A stretch of DNA of 64,000 nucleotides from Halomonas sp. HAL1 (GCF_030544485.1 NZ_CP130610.1:3100001-3164000), one strand, 5' to 3'; positions 10,223-21,323 are shown, counted from the first letter of the stretch. Notes: a model not told the origin generated them from the sequence alone. Translations and numbers: made by a program.

Positions 10223-11697
10223 TGTATATTGATTTTGAGGCTATCAGCGAACAGCGCGACGCTGTGGATGTCTGCATTATCGGCGCGGGTGCAGCAGGCA
10301 TTTCCATGGCGGTCACCCTATCGGAGCGGGGGCACCGTGTGCTGCTGTGCGAAGGTGGCGATGCTGATTACAGCGAGCGATCTCAGGAGTGCTATCGGGG
10401 CGAAACCATCGGCGATCCTTATATTCCTTTATATGGCGCTCGCCTACGCCATTTGGGTGGCTCGACCAATCACTGGGGCGGCGTCTGTCGTCCTTTGGAT
10501 CGCTATGACTTCACCGCCAAATCAGCCGCCAGCGAGACAGCTTGGCCCATTGGCCGTGATGCGCTTTCGCCCTACTACCACTCTGCCGCCAAGTTACTCG
10601 ACTTGGCGACGACGCCCGCAGACCAAACTATCGCTGGGGCTGGGTTTAAACGTATCTATTTTTCTCTGGGCAACCCGACACGGCTGAAAGATAAATTTGC
10701 CGCTATGCTGCGCGATTCGATGACGCTTGAGTGCTGCTTAACGGCCAACCTAGTGGCACTGGAAACCCAAGATGGCCACGTCACCAGTGCCACTTTCAAG
10801 AATTACCAAGGGGACTACCGCTTGGTACATGCGCGCTATTTTGTGCTCGCCTGCGGCGGTATCGAAAACTCACGCCTGCTGCTGTGGTGCAACCAGCAAG
10901 CCAATGGACAGCTAATACCGCAGGCGGGCGCACTGGGGCGCTACTGGATGGAGCACCCTCACGCCACTGTGGGCAAGGCGCTGTTGTTCAAGCCAGCAGC
11001 ATTGGGGCTGGACGACGAATACAACGTGTTTCTCTCCCCCACTGCTGCGTCCCTCGACTCACGTCAAATACTCAACTGCGGGCTGCGCTTGCACCGTATG
11101 AACGCTGAAACCACTCAGGCGCTGATTGATGAGCTCGCTGATCAAGCCCCTACGCTGGCGGGACGAATACGTATCTGGCAAGCCCAAGGGCAGATAATCC
11201 ATGGCGTGGTGCTACGAGCCGCCTGGGAACAGGAGCCGCGCTTTGAGAACCGTATCGAACTGAGCGATGAGTTGGATGACCTGGGCGTTCCCCGCAGCCG
11301 CTTGGTATGGCAGCAATCTGAGCTGGATCGCCGCACTATTCGCGAGAGCATGCTACTGCTAGGTGAATACCTGCGTGACAATGAGGTAGGCAGGCTACAG
11401 ATGGCTGATTGGCTTGCCGATACGCCGGTGCAGCTGCCCACGGAAGGCGAACTTGCTGGGCGTCACCACATGGGCGGCACGCGCATGAGCCTTGTTGCCG
11501 AGGCCGGTATCGTTAACCCCGACTGCCGTCTGTTTGCCCAGGAAAATTGCTACGTGGCGGGCTCCAGCGTGTTTACCAGCGCAGGGCACGCCAACCCCAC
11601 ATTAACGCTGGTGCAACTGGCCCTGCGACTTTGCGATCACCTGGAAAGCAGATTAGCGCAAAATGCTAGTGGAGCTGGAGCGGCACCGCCAGCCTGA
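10222..11697 (+). CDS. GMC-family FAD-dependent dehydrogenase
   Basis: 491 residues. The N-terminal Rossmann FAD motif VCIIGAGAAGISMAVTL starts near residue 13, the GMC signature HLGGSTNHWGGVCRPLD follows near residue 75, and the C-terminal GMC domain has GRHHMGGTRMS and AGHANPTLTLVQLAL with the active-site His/Asn. It probably oxidises an alcohol or sugar and passes electrons to the respiratory chain; the substrate is not deducible. It has no signal peptide itself but is translated by stop/start overlap with the preceding Tat-signal protein, suggesting periplasmic export as a complex. Its 3' end overlaps the convergent apaG by 32 bp. Confidence 0.88.
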   Translation: MYIDFEAISEQRDAVDVCIIGAGAAGISMAVTLSERGHRVLLCEGGDADYSERSQECYRGETIGDPYIPLYGARLRHLGGSTNHWGGVCRPLDRYDFTAKSAASETAWPIGRDALSPYYHSAAKLLDLATTPADQTIAGAGFKRIYFSLGNPTRLKDKFAAMLRDSMTLECCLTANLVALETQDGHVTSATFKNYQGDYRLVHARYFVLACGGIENSRLLLWCNQQANGQLIPQAGALGRYWMEHPHATVGKALLFKPAALGLDDEYNVFLSPTAASLDSRQILNCGLRLHRMNAETTQALIDELADQAPTLAGRIRIWQAQGQIIHGVVLRAAWEQEPRFENRIELSDELDDLGVPRSRLVWQQSELDRRTIRESMLLLGEYLRDNEVGRLQMADWLADTPVQLPTEGELAGRHHMGGTRMSLVAEAGIVNPDCRLFAQENCYVAGSSVFTSAGHANPTLTLVQLALRLCDHLESRLAQNASGAGAAPPA

Positions 11698-12043
11698 ACG
11701 GTGTGATGGCCACTTCAAACGCGCGTTGCGTGGAAGTGTCCAGCAACGTATAGGCGCCTTCCATGACTCCCACCGGCGTTTGAAGAATGGCACGGCTGGT
11801 ATAGCGAAAGCTCTGCCCAGGGCCAATCAGCGGCTGCTGCCCGACGACGCCTTTGCCGCGCACCTCCTGGCACTCGCCGCTGCCCTGGGTGATTTTCCAA
11901 TAGCGCGCCATGAGCTGCACGCTATGGGGACTTTGATTATGGACGGTGATGGTATAGCTGAAGACGTAGCGCGACTCCGCATCATTGGACTCATCGGCAC
12001 GGTAGCTAGGCGCAACGTTTACCTCGATAGTTAGACCACTCAC
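11666..12043 (-). CDS. apaG: ApaG (DUF525, Co2+/Mg2+ efflux-associated protein)
   Basis: 125 residues, an immunoglobulin-like beta-sandwich of the ApaG/DUF525 family. Visible: VNVAPSYRADES, RYVFSYTITVHNQSPHSVQLMARYWKI (split by family-conserved positions), the glycine-rich GKGVVGQQPLIGPG and the C-terminal GVMEGAYTLLD. Its molecular role is unsettled. It overlaps rsmA by 4 bp, as the distal gene of lptD-surA-pdxA-rsmA-apaG. The last 32 bp overlap the 3' end of the GMC gene on the other strand. Confidence 0.95.
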   Translation of the reverse strand: MSGLTIEVNVAPSYRADESNDAESRYVFSYTITVHNQSPHSVQLMARYWKITQGSGECQEVRGKGVVGQQPLIGPGQSFRYTSRAILQTPVGVMEGAYTLLDTSTQRAFEVAITPFRLAVPLQLH

Positions 12044-12867
12044 GCTTGGCTGCCCCGCTCACCGCTCGCCGGCTCATCGGCGGCGACTCGATTGGCAATC
12101 GCCACGTATTCGGCGACCGTCAGTGTTTGCGGACGGCGGATAGGATCAATACCCAATGCTTCAAGGATTTCAGGACTCACGCGCCCTTTAAAGTTATTGC
12201 GCAGCGTTTTGCGCCGCTGACCAAACGCGAGCTTCACCAACTCAAACAGCAACGTGGGGTCTTCTGCCGTATGGGGCAGGGTCGCATGAGGCGTTAAGCG
12301 CACGATGGCCGACTCAACCTTGGGCTGCGGCACAAAGGCTTCCGGCGGCACAATAAATAGCTGCTCGACATTACAGTAGTACTGCGCCATGACCGAAAGA
12401 CGCCCCCAATCGGCACCGCCCGGTTCAGCAGCCAAACGCTCAACGACTTCTTTTTGCAGCATGAAGTGCATATCTTCTATCGCACTTCCTGCGGCCAAGA
12501 GATGAATTATCAGCGGCGTGGAGATGTTGTAAGGCAGGTTGCCCACCACGCGCAGCGCAGGTCCATCGCCTTTCAGCGCGGCAAAATCAAACTTCAGCGC
12601 ATCGCCTTCATGTATCACAAAGTCTGGGTAGTTAAAAAACTGCACGCGCAGGCCAGGGATCAGATCGCGGTCGAGTTCAATGACTTCTAAATGCCCTGCC
12701 GCTTCCAGCAGCGGCTCGGTCAGCGCGCCCTGCCCTGGGCCAATTTCGACAAGGCGATCCGTCGAGCGCGGGCCAACGGCACGAACGATCCGCGAAATAA
12801 TGCCAAGGTCGCGCAAAAAGTTCTGACCAAAGCGTTTACGAGCGCGGTGTTGGGGCACAGTAGACAT
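12040..12867 (-). CDS. rsmA: 16S rRNA (adenine1518-N6/adenine1519-N6)-dimethyltransferase RsmA/KsgA
   Basis: About 275 residues from the chosen ATG (MSTVPQHRARKRFGQNFL), which has AAGGAA about 10 nt upstream; an in-frame ATG at 12897 would add 10 poorly conserved residues. SAM-dependent enzyme that dimethylates two adenines in helix 45 of 16S rRNA late in 30S assembly. Motifs: VEIGPGQGALTEPLL (SAM motif I) and the catalytic NLPYNISTPLI. It lies between pdxA and apaG, overlapping apaG by 4 bp. Confidence 0.96.
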   Translation of the reverse strand: MSTVPQHRARKRFGQNFLRDLGIISRIVRAVGPRSTDRLVEIGPGQGALTEPLLEAAGHLEVIELDRDLIPGLRVQFFNYPDFVIHEGDALKFDFAALKGDGPALRVVGNLPYNISTPLIIHLLAAGSAIEDMHFMLQKEVVERLAAEPGGADWGRLSVMAQYYCNVEQLFIVPPEAFVPQPKVESAIVRLTPHATLPHTAEDPTLLFELVKLAFGQRRKTLRNNFKGRVSPEILEALGIDPIRRPQTLTVAEYVAIANRVAADEPASGERGSQA

Positions 12868-12920
12868 CAAACGGTGTTCCTTGGAGTGCGGATTCAATCG
12901 GGAGTATTTCGCAGCAAACG

Positions 12921-13985
12921 CTAGACAGTAGCAGACAACCGCTGGGTAGATAGACGGCGTGCAAGGGCGATAGCGACTTTCAGGCTGCCGGGGTCTGCCA
13001 CGCCTTTGCCAGCCAGATCCAACGCGGTGCCATGGTCGACCGAAGTGCGTACCAATGGCAAGCCCAGGGTAATATTGGCAGCCTGACCAAAGCCTGCATA
13101 TTTTAACACTGCCAAGCCCTGGTCATGGTACATCGCCAGCACCGCATCGACACCTGCCAAGTGCCGCGGGGTAAATAGTGTGTCGGCGGGCAACGGGCCA
13201 AGGATATCCATTCCCTCAGCGCGAAGGGCATCAAGCGCGGGAATAATAATATCCAGCTCTTCGTGGCCCAGGTGGCCATTTTCACCGGCATGCGGGTTTA
13301 AGCCACACACTGCAATGCGCGGTTTGGCAATCCCGAACTGGCGCTGCAAATCAGCCTCCAGTAAGCGACTAATCCGAGTGACCCGCTCAAAGGTGATAGC
13401 GTCGGCGACGTTGCGCAGAGGCAAGTGGGTGGTCACCAGAGCAACACGTAAATCGCCACTACCCTGCCAGCTTGGCGATGCCGCATGTAGCGCCGCGTCG
13501 GTGGCCAGCATCATCACGACGTCATCAACGCCACAGGCATCACGCAGCCATTCGGTATGGCCGGTAAAGCCTGGGTGACCGCCGTCAATAATTACGCCTT
13601 TGTGCAGTGGTGCGGTCACCATGGCAGCGGCAAGACCGCATTGACAGGCATCGACCGCCATTGCCAGGATGGCAAGTACGTAATCGGCGTTAGCTGGATT
13701 AAGCACACCTGGCGAGGTAGGGGCATTAAGAGCGACGGACCAAACAGGTAAGGCATTGTCGCCACCTGGGCACTCACCCACCGAACACTCGACCACCGTA
13801 ACATCCAGCCCCAGCGCAATTGCACGCTGGCGCAGCATTTGCGGATCGCCAATGGCCACAGTATTCGGAGGCAGAAGCCCCCGGGCTGCCAGCATTAGTG
13901 TTAGTTCAGGGCCTATGCCCGCTGGCTCGCCAGTGGTGACGACCACCGGCAGCGCGCTATCAACCCTTGAAGTACCAGCTACCAT
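12921..13985 (-). CDS. pdxA: 4-hydroxythreonine-4-phosphate dehydrogenase PdxA
   Basis: 354 residues. NAD-dependent oxidation of 4-phosphohydroxy-L-threonine in the DXP-dependent branch of pyridoxal 5'-phosphate synthesis. Visible: N-terminal TTGEPAGIGPEL, the GFTGHTEWLRD signature, GLNPHAGENGHLG with metal-binding His, and C-terminal YHDQGLAVLKY with RTSVDHGTALDLAG. Its ATG overlaps the surA stop by one base (TAATG). Middle gene of the lptD-surA-pdxA-rsmA-apaG operon. Confidence 0.97.
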   Translation of the reverse strand: MVAGTSRVDSALPVVVTTGEPAGIGPELTLMLAARGLLPPNTVAIGDPQMLRQRAIALGLDVTVVECSVGECPGGDNALPVWSVALNAPTSPGVLNPANADYVLAILAMAVDACQCGLAAAMVTAPLHKGVIIDGGHPGFTGHTEWLRDACGVDDVVMMLATDAALHAASPSWQGSGDLRVALVTTHLPLRNVADAITFERVTRISRLLEADLQRQFGIAKPRIAVCGLNPHAGENGHLGHEELDIIIPALDALRAEGMDILGPLPADTLFTPRHLAGVDAVLAMYHDQGLAVLKYAGFGQAANITLGLPLVRTSVDHGTALDLAGKGVADPGSLKVAIALARRLSTQRLSATV

Positions 13986-15010
13986 TAGAGACGAATATCA
14001 ACAAAAGCCTGTGAGCGAATCTCCTGCTGCCAGGTTTCAAGCTCTTCATTGGCACGGCGTTGGAAGATTGCTTGGCGCACCTGCTCGCGCTGGCTCTCTT
14101 GGGTAACGTTCTGACGACGACGCTCTTCCACCTCAATCACGTGGTAGCCAAACTGAGAGCGCACCGGCTGGGATATCTGGTTAACGCCTAGGCCACGCAT
14201 TGCTTCCTCAAACGCAGGAACGGTTTGCCCTGGGCGCACCCAGCCAAGCTCCCCCCCGTTGAGTGCAGTGCCGCTGTCATCGCTATACTCGCGCGCTACA
14301 GAGGCAAAATCATCACCCTGAGACAAGCGCTGACGCACTTCTTCGGCTCGGGCACGCGCCTGATTTTCATCCCTATTAGGCGTCAGCTCGATTAATACGT
14401 GGCGGGCACGCGTCTCTTCAATGAAGTTCTGCTCGCCAGCCTGCCCCTGCTGCTGGTCTAGAAAACGCTCAACGTCACGATCACTAACCGTCACACGATT
14501 ACTGATTTGGCGCTGCTGCACCTGACGCATCAACATTTCGCGGCGAATATCTTCGCGCACGCTCGCCAGCGTCATGCCGTCAGCTTCCACGGCATCAGCA
14601 AACTCGTCTAGCGTCATGCCGTTGGATTCGGCAATCGAGCGCACCTGACCGTTTAGCTCAGTATCATCAATAGTCAGACTGGCATCTTCCGCCATCTGTA
14701 GCTGAATCTCTTCCAACACCATGCGCTCAAGCACCTGTCGCTCAAGCTGGGAACGAGAAGGAAGATTACCGCCCTGCGTCTGGGCCTGCTGCTCAATTTG
14801 CGCCATACGATCATCCAATTCGCTGCGCATGATCACATCATTATTGACCACGGCCACGACACTATCCAATGCCTGACGCTGAGTGGACTGGAATTTCTGC
14901 GCCTGGAGCGTCAGCGGGGCCAACGCAAGGCCAGCACCAACACAGAGGGCGAGTAGGCTACCCGCAGAGAGCTGTTTCATTCGGCCTAGCAAGGGCTTTC
15001 TCATTTTCAT
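13985..15010 (-). CDS. surA: Periplasmic chaperone/peptidyl-prolyl isomerase SurA, single-parvulin form
   Basis: About 341 residues from the ATG at 15010 (MKMRKPLLG), chosen because AAAGAGA lies upstream and a signal peptide with a hydrophobic core (SLLALCVGAGLALAPL) ending LQAQ follows; the frame is open back to an ATG at 15049 abutting the lptD stop. SurA escorts unfolded outer-membrane proteins to the BAM complex. The N-terminal chaperone segment (VVAVVNNDVIMRSELD) is present. Only one parvulin domain is seen (RHVLIEL to FGYHVIEVEE, in the last third), whereas E. coli SurA (428 residues) has two. Confidence 0.94.
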   Translation of the reverse strand: MKMRKPLLGRMKQLSAGSLLALCVGAGLALAPLTLQAQKFQSTQRQALDSVVAVVNNDVIMRSELDDRMAQIEQQAQTQGGNLPSRSQLERQVLERMVLEEIQLQMAEDASLTIDDTELNGQVRSIAESNGMTLDEFADAVEADGMTLASVREDIRREMLMRQVQQRQISNRVTVSDRDVERFLDQQQGQAGEQNFIEETRARHVLIELTPNRDENQARARAEEVRQRLSQGDDFASVAREYSDDSGTALNGGELGWVRPGQTVPAFEEAMRGLGVNQISQPVRSQFGYHVIEVEERRRQNVTQESQREQVRQAIFQRRANEELETWQQEIRSQAFVDIRL

Positions 15011-15049
15011 TACAAACGTCTCTTTCATTAGCCATTCTATGGAAGTCAT

Positions 15050-17500
15050 TTACAGGGCGGTCGGACGATAGCCAGGAATGGTCTGTTCAAAATAGCTGTC
15101 CGCATTCTGGCCAACGCCACCTAAGCCACGGAACACGAAGCGCAAAAATAGCCCGCGATCATTAAAGTCATCATCAACGCGGGCAGTATCATCGTCATCG
15201 ACCCATTCACGCCAGACAAGCTGCAGGCCATAACAGCAGTTGTTCCACTGCACACCGGCTAGCTGCTCAAGCGAGCGGTCATTGGTTTGATCGTGAAGGT
15301 AGCGACCGATCAAATCAATGCTAGTGCTGGCTTTCCAGGCAAACGACAGATCCCACTCTTCACGGTTATAGTTGCGGAAGCCATCATCGCCCTGCAACAC
15401 ACCCGGGTCGAACCCTTCGATCTCCCAACGATAGCCAAGGTTCACTACGTGCCCTTCGGGATGGCGATAACGTACATCAACGCTTGAGCGCTCGGTGCGA
15501 TCACGGTGATCATCGTAGAGCCATTCGTAGCCACTGCTCCAGCGATCATTAATTTGCCAATCAAGGCGGGTCACCAGTGGTGAGCGATCCCGGGTGGCCT
15601 GATAGTAGCTTTCTGGATTAACGTTGGGGTTTTCTTCTGGGCGATCCGGCAGCGTATCCGCATCGCCTTCGCTATCGATTCGGCGATCATCAAAGTAAAC
15701 ACTCTGCCCGACCCCAAACGAGAGCCGATCACGACCGGACGCATCCTCAAGCAGGCGCGACTGCACGCCATAAGAGATCCGGTTGAGATCACCCACGCGG
15801 TCAGCGCCGGAAAAGCGCTGGGCGGACCAGAGCTGATCCCAGGAAAACGCACGTTCGCGGCTGTCAAAGTCCGGCAGCTCAGTTTGATCGGTACGCGGCA
15901 CGTAGGCGTAATTCAGACGCGGCTCCAAGGTTTGGCGATAGTCGCGCCCGCCAAGGGCCAGCTCGCGCTCAAAGACCAAGCCACTATCGACCGAGGTCAA
16001 CGCAATGCTGCGGCTGGGCGAGTCGCCCCGCTCCGTTTCACGCTCGCCATAATCCAACTCATAGGCGGTGTTCCACAGTTCAGTACGCGGCTCTAAATAG
16101 CCCCAAGGTCGCTCAAAGCGCCATCCAACAACTGGCGTGAGGTGCAACCGGCTACCGGTGGCCGCCTCACGCTCCGGCACACGACGCTCATCCACATCGC
16201 GCCAAAAATAGGTCGCGTTAGAGCGCCACTGGGTATAGAGCCCGTTGTCGAACTGCCAGTTCGCGTTGGCGCTCAGGCTCGGCAATTGATAAAAAGGCTT
16301 ATCGCTATCGCTGAGCGGATCTTCCAAGCGTTGGAATCCCTGGGCGCGGGCATCTAGCTGCCAGCGCTGGCCGCGGTAATCAACCTGGGCTAATCGCTTC
16401 ATGCTGGCGCGATCACTCTCCCCGAACTCACCGCCAAAGTCATCGAAATAACGCCCGTCACTAGCAGCCCCATAGCGCAGTTGGTAATTACTGCGCTCGT
16501 TAACCCGTCCGGCGTGGCGCGCATCCACGTACCAGCGATCATCGCCCTCAAAGCGATTTTCTCCGCCGCCGGAGCCACCGTTATCGCTATTTAAATAGCC
16601 GCCTTCAACGATGCCTGCGCTCTCTTCAAACAGATAGCGGTACTCACCGTTCATCAGCAATCCGTGATCGCTCATCCAGCGTGGCGTGATGGTCGCATCG
16701 TGGTTAGCGGCGATATTCCAATAAAAGGGCTGGGTGTAATCAAAACCATCTGATGAAAAGCCTATCGACGGGGAAAGTAGCCCAGTATGCCGACGATCAT
16801 CAATAGGAAAGCGCAGCCAAGGCCAGTAAAATACCGGGACATCTTTAACATGCAGTCGGGCGTGACGCGCGGTGCCAAAGCCTTCTGCTTGGTATAATCG
16901 AATATCACTGCTGACCAGTTTCCAGCTATTGGCGCCTGGGTCACAGGTCGTGAAGCTGGCGTCCTGCAAGCGGTACTCGCTTTCCCCGGTTTGCTCTAAC
17001 TGAGCGGCCTGACCGCGCAGGTGTTGGTCGTAAAGCACATAATGGCTATTACCCAACGTCGCACGGTCTTCATTTAGCCTGAGCATCGCCTGCTCGCCGC
17101 GCACCAATGCACGTCCGTCACGTATGGCGATATTGCCTTCAGCATCGACCTGCTCACGGTCGGCGGGTAAAAAGACGCGCTCCGCTTCCACTTCCTCATT
17201 GCCGCGGCGCAGCACCACATCACCGCGCAACAGCGCCTCGCCATTGGCGGCGTAATCAACGTCGCTGGCCTCAAGCGAGAGGGTTTCCGGGTTCTCTTCC
17301 GCGGGTAAGCGGTAGCTGGGCATCACGTAGCGCCCCCGGCACAATTGATTGGCCGCCTCTTCTTCCCCCCAGGCTTGCCAGTCTAACGCTTCCGCGGGCA
17401 TGTCTTGACCTTGAGCCACCGCCGTAAACGAGGCGCCAGCAAGCAAACTGCCCATCAGCGTATGCGCAACTGGCAACGTGCGCGAAAATCGCTTGCCCAT
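15050..17500 (-). CDS. lptD: LPS-assembly protein LptD
   Basis: About 816 residues from the ATG at 17500, which has CAAGGA upstream; a further in-frame ATG lies at 17518. Outer-membrane beta-barrel that, with LptE, inserts lipopolysaccharide into the outer leaflet. An N-terminal signal peptide ending AVAQ is followed by a jellyroll (OstA) domain and a large C-terminal barrel. The four disulfide cysteines expected from E. coli are present: one in NQLCRGRY, one in SFTTCDPG, and the adjacent pair in WNNCCYGLQ. First gene of the lptD-surA-pdxA-rsmA-apaG operon, divergent from amgK. Confidence 0.96.
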   Translation of the reverse strand: MGKRFSRTLPVAHTLMGSLLAGASFTAVAQGQDMPAEALDWQAWGEEEAANQLCRGRYVMPSYRLPAEENPETLSLEASDVDYAANGEALLRGDVVLRRGNEEVEAERVFLPADREQVDAEGNIAIRDGRALVRGEQAMLRLNEDRATLGNSHYVLYDQHLRGQAAQLEQTGESEYRLQDASFTTCDPGANSWKLVSSDIRLYQAEGFGTARHARLHVKDVPVFYWPWLRFPIDDRRHTGLLSPSIGFSSDGFDYTQPFYWNIAANHDATITPRWMSDHGLLMNGEYRYLFEESAGIVEGGYLNSDNGGSGGGENRFEGDDRWYVDARHAGRVNERSNYQLRYGAASDGRYFDDFGGEFGESDRASMKRLAQVDYRGQRWQLDARAQGFQRLEDPLSDSDKPFYQLPSLSANANWQFDNGLYTQWRSNATYFWRDVDERRVPEREAATGSRLHLTPVVGWRFERPWGYLEPRTELWNTAYELDYGERETERGDSPSRSIALTSVDSGLVFERELALGGRDYRQTLEPRLNYAYVPRTDQTELPDFDSRERAFSWDQLWSAQRFSGADRVGDLNRISYGVQSRLLEDASGRDRLSFGVGQSVYFDDRRIDSEGDADTLPDRPEENPNVNPESYYQATRDRSPLVTRLDWQINDRWSSGYEWLYDDHRDRTERSSVDVRYRHPEGHVVNLGYRWEIEGFDPGVLQGDDGFRNYNREEWDLSFAWKASTSIDLIGRYLHDQTNDRSLEQLAGVQWNNCCYGLQLVWREWVDDDDTARVDDDFNDRGLFLRFVFRGLGGVGQNADSYFEQTIPGYRPTAL

Positions 17501-17570
17501 GTTCGTTATCCTTGGCATCCAGAATCGGTATTATACAGCCCGCATGATGCCCGACCAGCAAGGAGCTTGC

Positions 17571-19258
<1,688 letters not shown>

Positions 19259-19261
19259 TCG

Positions 19262-19672
19262 ATGCATCCAGACTATTTACGTGTGGCAATCGCTGATACG
19301 CCCCTCGTAGCGGTCTATGGCACGCTGAAGCAGGGGTTCAACAACGCCCACTGGTTAAACGGCGCCAGGCGACTGGGGAGCGACACCACCCGCGCCCTCA
19401 CGCTCTACGATATCGGCTCCTACCCCGGTGCTAAGTGGCAACCGTCCAAAGGCGTTAGCATAGAGGTTTATGAGGTTAACATTGGCCAACTGGCCCAGCT
19501 AGACCAGTTGGAGGACTACCGTATCAACGCCCCTGCGCAGGGCGAGTATGACCGCCAGCAAATAGCCACCCGTTTTGGTCGTGCCTGGGTCTATCTTTAC
19601 AATCCGGAAGTGGCGGATAAGCAAGCCATTTGCGAAGGCGGTTGGGAGATGCCCTACACTGACCATGATTAA
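19262..19672 (+). CDS. Gamma-glutamylcyclotransferase-like family protein
   Basis: 136 residues of the GGCT/AIG2 (YtfP-like) fold. Visible: the family-defining VAVYGTLKQGFNN near residue 16, where YGSL/YGTL forms the substrate-binding loop, then YPGAKW, and the acidic LDQLEDYR expected to contribute the catalytic Glu. Some members cyclise gamma-glutamyl-amines or glutathione; the substrate here is unknown. It starts 3 bp after murU with AAGGACTAG as Shine-Dalgarno, so it is probably the third gene of that operon. A CAGGGGC/GCCCCTG hairpin follows without a T run. Confidence 0.8.
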   Translation: MHPDYLRVAIADTPLVAVYGTLKQGFNNAHWLNGARRLGSDTTRALTLYDIGSYPGAKWQPSKGVSIEVYEVNIGQLAQLDQLEDYRINAPAQGEYDRQQIATRFGRAWVYLYNPEVADKQAICEGGWEMPYTDHD

Positions 19673-19787
19673 TAATGCCGGTGATGAAAAACAGGGGCGT
19701 TGAGAAGAGCCCCTGAGAAGAGGCGCGCAGGCCAAGAAATGTTATGCTGCGCGACTTACCTTTCGTCGCCTAGATGAGGAGAGCCGC

Positions 19788-20207
19788 GTGAAAGCACGGG
19801 TAAAATGGACAGAAGGCCGTCAATTTGTGGCGGAATCAGGTAGCGGGCACAGCGTTGTCATCGACGGTCCGCCCGACCACGGTGGCCGCAATACAGGGCC
19901 CCGCCCCATGGAAATGCTATTGATGGGCATGGGCAGTTGCACCGCTTTTGACATCTTGAACATTCTCGATAAAGCGCGTGCCAATGTCACCGACTGCGTC
20001 GCTGAACTTGACGCTGAACGCGCTGATGAAGTGCCCGCCGTCTTTACCAAGATCCACGTTCATTTCGTAGTGACTGGGCATGCATTGAAAGAGAAGCAGG
20101 TTCAGCGCGCCGTTGAACTCTCTGCTGAAAAGTACTGCAGCGCGTCGATCATGCTGGTTAATGGCGGCGTAGAGATCACTCACTCTTTTGAGATTATCGA
20201 GGCTTGA
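19788..20207 (+). CDS. OsmC family protein (YhfA-like)
   Basis: 139 residues, GTG start with GAGGAG seven bases upstream. OsmC/Ohr-fold proteins reduce organic peroxides through two cysteines; here one Cys sits in MGSCTAFDIL and one in EKYCSASIML, the normal positions, within the family sequence GRNTGPRPMEMLLMG. The closest type appears to be YhfA, whose physiological substrate is unclear. Stand-alone gene between the GGCT-like gene and speD. Confidence 0.87.
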   Translation: MKARVKWTEGRQFVAESGSGHSVVIDGPPDHGGRNTGPRPMEMLLMGMGSCTAFDILNILDKARANVTDCVAELDAERADEVPAVFTKIHVHFVVTGHALKEKQVQRAVELSAEKYCSASIMLVNGGVEITHSFEIIEA

Positions 20208-20466
20208 GCGGCTGTTTGCACGGGCAGCGCTTGGCTCCCTCGACTAGCGCCGCCGCTTGCCCAACCGCGGCGGCAAAAAAAGTAGTTCAGTCGGATGCAA
20301 GCAATCGCCTTGACGGGCATAATACGCCCGCTTGTTTTACCTTCACCTGTGCTGTCACCGCCCTGCTTTATCGGGTGGGGTTACACCACAGCAATGGTGG
20401 CAACGTCTTATCGGTTCCGGCGCTGGCTCGTCGGGGTGTCTTCACCTGCCATAAGGAGGCTCGGAT

Positions 20467-21261
20467 ATGACAGATAATCTCCGACTCCACGGGTTTAACA
20501 ACCTGACAAGCTCTTTGAGCTTCAACATTTACGACATTTGTTACGCCAAAACCGAAGAGCAGCGTGCGGCTTATATCGACTATATTGATGAGCTCTACAA
20601 CGCCGAACGTTTGACGCAGATTCTGAAAGACGTCACCAACATTATCGGCGCTCATGTGCTGAATATCGCCCGCCAGGACTATGAGCCCCACGGCGCCAGC
20701 GTGACGATTCTGATTGCCGAGCATGAGTTGGATGACGCCGCGCCTGAGCAGATTAAGCCGGGCCCCGGCCCACTGCCAGAAACGGTGGTTGGGCATTTAG
20801 ATAAGAGTCACGTTACGGTGCACAGCTACCCTGAGTCGCACCCTGACAACGGCATCAGCACCTTCCGTCTCGATATCGATGTCTCGACCTGTGGTCATAT
20901 CAGCCCGCTTAAAGCGCTGAACTACCTGATCCACAGCTTCGACTCCGACATCGTCACCATGGATTATCGGGTACGCGGCTTTACCCGTGACGTAGACGGC
21001 AAGAAGCTGTTTATCGATCATGGCATTACCTCCATCCAAGACTACCTTGCTGACGATACCAAGCATGCGTATCAGATGATGGATGTAAACGTGTATCAGG
21101 AAAACATGTTCCATACCAAGATGCTGCTCAAAGATTTCGAGCTGGAAAATTATCTGTTCGGTACGTCCCGGCGCGATATTACCTTTGAAGAAGCGCGTGA
21201 CATTGAGAGCCGTTTGCGTAAAGAGATGCTAGAGATTTTCTACTCCCGCAACTTGGATTAA
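20467..21261 (+). CDS. speD: S-adenosylmethionine decarboxylase proenzyme, SpeD
   Basis: 264 residues, the length of the E. coli-type (class 1A) enzyme. It decarboxylates SAM to supply aminopropyl groups for spermidine. The proenzyme self-cleaves before a Ser to make the pyruvoyl cofactor; the KSH site (S114) followed by [14 protein letters not shown] is clear. A strong AAGGAGG precedes the ATG, and a terminator follows. No speE is adjacent. The 259-bp region upstream has no gene that I can support. Confidence 0.97.
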   Translation: MTDNLRLHGFNNLTSSLSFNIYDICYAKTEEQRAAYIDYIDELYNAERLTQILKDVTNIIGAHVLNIARQDYEPHGASVTILIAEHELDDAAPEQIKPGPGPLPETVVGHLDKSHVTVHSYPESHPDNGISTFRLDIDVSTCGHISPLKALNYLIHSFDSDIVTMDYRVRGFTRDVDGKKLFIDHGITSIQDYLADDTKHAYQMMDVNVYQENMFHTKMLLKDFELENYLFGTSRRDITFEEARDIESRLRKEMLEIFYSRNLD

Positions 21262-21279
21262 GCGACGCATCTGAATGCC

Positions 21280-21306
21280 AAAAGCCAGCTAACGCTGGCT
21301 TTTTTT
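21280..21306. terminator. Rho-independent terminator after speD
   Basis: Stem AAAAGCCAGC / GCTGGCTTTT with a 4-nt loop and seven T on the plus strand (four on the minus). It lies between the convergent speD and the lipid A acyltransferase gene and may serve both. Confidence 0.9.
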
Positions 21307-21323
21307 GTGGCGCTTATATGGGA

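Noticed and set aside
20249..20280. GC-rich hairpin near speD as a terminator (GCCGCCGC/GCGGCGGC)
   Set aside because: On the plus strand it is followed by A, and on the minus strand the T run precedes the stem, so it does not have terminator order.
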